Assembly: GCA_963705835.1 (NCBI GenBank)
Contig: CAVPLC010000080.1
Location: forward strand, 98,474-162,473
Length of the DNA stretch: 64,000 bases
Origin: Palsa-504 sp963705835
GTDB lineage: Bacteria; Actinomycetota; Actinomycetes; Streptosporangiales; Streptosporangiaceae
Direction of reading: 5' to 3'
Translations under genes and position numbers: made by a program
The notes under the pieces: generated by a model
What the model was told of the DNA's origin: nothing
The model's input: the letters and a program-made list of their open reading frames with translations, nothing else
The model's database searches: none
Shown here: positions 62,471 through 64,000 of the stretch, in pieces
Position numbering within the stretch: position 1 is the stretch's first letter
How the letters are laid out: each line of letters begins with the position of its first letter

Positions 62471-63153
62471 CGCAGGAAGCGGAAGAATAATCATCTTCAC
62501 GGTGCGATGGTTCCTTGGAACGCGTCCGGCTCAGTTCCAGCCCAATTTCTACCACAGGATCGGCTTTCAGAAGAAATGTGTTCGGACTCTTCAGCCCCCA
62601 CTGGATATACGGCACGCTAAATTTTGCCGACCCCTTCCACCGATTGCCGTTCAATTCTGCCTGTACGGGTACCGTCAGGTCATGCTCGGCGCCGTGTAGA
62701 ACGAAAGTTCCGTGGTACTCCCTGCACGTTAGACGATCCTTGCGCCAAAACTTTCCCTTCGATCCGCTTCGCGCGAAAAATCACTTCGGTGTAGCGTGCG
62801 CTCTCGAGAATCTCCGTATGCATCTTTTTGTCGCGCCCATCGTTACCGCTTTGGCCGCTGGTGGCATCGGCCACGAATTCGCCGCTGGCGCTGCCGGTGG
62901 CAGGATCAAATTTCACGGCGCCTCGTTTCAGAGCAAATGTCCCATGAACTGTGTGTAGCGTGCTGTCGAGCGTCCAATGCAATTTGCTCTGCGATAAATC
63001 TAAATTCAGAGTTGCTTCGCTGGGACTCGTCTGAGGTGCGGGTTGTGGTGTTTGCGGCCAAGCGCGGACGGCCACCATCACAAGGAATACAAAAATCCAC
63101 ACTCGTCCGGCCACGCGCACACCATACCGTCTTTGTCGCATCTTTATCTCCAT
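62460..63153 (-). CDS. YceI family protein, frameshifted, from a second source genome
   Basis: Start at about 63153 or 63141; signal peptide RVWIFVFLVMVAVRAWPQ. YceI lipocalin pattern: LDLSQSKLHWTLDSTLHTVHGTFALKRGAVKF, SGEFVADATSGQSGNDGRDKKMHTEILESARYTEVIF. A frameshift near 62735 is followed by HGTFVLHGAEHDLTVPVQAELNG and KFSVPYIQWGLKSPNTFLL. Such periplasmic proteins bind isoprenoid or amphiphilic molecules. Codon use and GC differ from the rest of the window; the look resembles Acidobacteria, an inference. Confidence 0.75.
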
Positions 63154-63158
63154 CAGAA

Positions 63159-64000
63159 TTATGCGGCCAGAAATCGCCAGCCGAATACTGCCCCGGCTGT
63201 CGCAAGCTGCAGCGGACGCGTCTCACCCACGTGGTAGGCAAGCATGCGTTCGAATAGTTGCGGGGCGGCTTCAAGCGCCCGCATAGTACGTTCACGCAAG
63301 CCGTTCCGGCGGTCAAGCAAGAGCAGCATTTGTCCCATGAGCCGCGGACGCCGGAACAAACGGCGGTGCGCCTTCTGGTAGCGTTTTAAATCGCTTGCCG
63401 CCAGGGCATCGGCGAGCGCCACGGCTTTGTCCAAACCTGAGAGAGTAGTCCTTCCCCGGTAATTGCATCCACGCTGCCCGATGCATCTCCGATTAGCGCG
63501 ACATTCCCCCGCCATACGTGATTGAGGTTAAACATGCCAGTCACGGCTCCCCGTTCGGGGCTTACCTGCCCAGCGCCTTTGAGCCGGCTACACAATTTCG
63601 GGAAATCTCTGGAGAGCTTCACCAAAACGCGAATCCGGTTTGATCCAATATCAATACAACACATATTTCTTGTGCGCCCACCGCCGTGACGTAAACCTGC
63701 GCTTCTTCACCCCAATGAATCTCCGTGAAATCGCTCCTACGGCTCTTCAAAATCGATAATGGACTCGAAACGCAAACCTCCTTCTCTGTGACTCCAAATT
63801 CTCCAATCCACACCACCGCCGCACACGCGACCGGCCTCCGTCGGCACCTATGACCCACCGCGCCTGTATTTTGTTCCCGCCAGCCACGACTCCTTCTTCA
63901 AAGAGTCCCATCACCGGCGTATTCCAGAGAAAGGAAACTCCACAATCTTGCGCTCGCTCTATCATTCGTTGGTGCAAAATTTCCCGGCGCACGCCGAGGC
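63159..64000 (-). CDS. FAD-dependent monooxygenase-like protein, partial and frameshifted
   Basis: Several frames in turn spell one flavoprotein, cut by the window end. Pieces in order: VRREILHQRMIERAQDCGVSFLWNTPVMG, then GADGGRSRVRRW; RSDFTEIHWGEEAQVYVTAVG; GNVALIGDASGSVDAITGEGL (FAD-binding GDA motif); and SDLKRYQKAHRRLFRRPRLMGQ at the C-terminus. Geranylgeranyl-reductase or PHBH-like fold. At least three shifts in 840 bases. It ends 6 bases before the YceI start, so the two were probably an operon in their source genome. Confidence 0.7.

Noticed and set aside
62460..64000. Horizontal transfer of a YceI operon into the actinobacterium
   Set aside because: The insertion would destroy essential era and shows no mobile-element hallmarks; a chimeric join is simpler.

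Overview
The window is high-GC DNA from an actinobacterium for bases 1 to about 62,430. The support is the codon usage, frequent GTG/TTG starts, MarR, PadR and ECF regulators, Tat lipoproteins, DUF1707, DUF222/HNH and DUF6295 proteins, and a right-hand gene order (ppdK, dgt, dnaG, glyS, uppS, recO, leuA, era) that matches the conserved order I recall from Streptomyces and relatives. I cannot name the genus. From about 62.43 kb to the end, base composition falls sharply and a YceI protein and a flavoprotein of a different style appear, breaking era. I read that as a join between two genomes, most likely an assembly chimera.

Layout. 0-6.7 kb: an alpha/beta hydrolase cut by the window edge, a Rossmann-like protein of unknown function, a broken membrane protein, two DUF1707 membrane proteins behind a shared palindromic operator type, and a second DNA polymerase sliding clamp (DnaN paralogue). 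6.9-10.5 kb: a PadR repressor with a leaderless, self-overlapping promoter, coupled to an ABC exporter whose ATPase and permease read as one ORF. 10.5-20 kb: DUF6295, an aldo/keto reductase, a broken DUF222/HNH gene, a dienelactone hydrolase, a three-gene phospho-signalling operon (REC-PP2C phosphatase, histidine kinase, single-domain response regulator) and a Tat-exported BBE-type oxidase. 19.7-24.7 kb: MarR with its operator, an EmrB/QacA-type exporter, and an exported subunit/GMC oxidoreductase pair. 24.8-35.1 kb: a large LuxR ATPase regulator, glutaminase, a RibD/DHFR-like reductase, an ArsR-SRPBCC pair and secreted or membrane proteins.

Accessory island, about 35.3-42.3 kb: decayed genes, a VapBC toxin-antitoxin pair, two translationally coupled ECF-like sigma factors and a tyrosine recombinase ending beside tRNA-Asn. 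This is the most mobile-looking part of the window. The opposite attachment site was not found by eye.

Core block, 42.4-62.4 kb: a principal-type sigma factor, dnaG, a HAD phosphatase, an FAD reductase, dgt, ppdK, an NAD-dependent oxidoreductase, glyS, a DUF1906 secreted protein, uppS-recO (1-nt overlap), leuA with a leucine-rich leader peptide and attenuator-like hairpin, GNAT, VOC and truncated era.

Two cross-cutting patterns stand out. (i) Many genes carry single frameshifts, so residual sequencing indels are likely. (ii) A short motif, CCGTTCGG followed by A/T-rich sequence, recurs at least six times, twice as a hairpin between convergent genes and twice inside genes.
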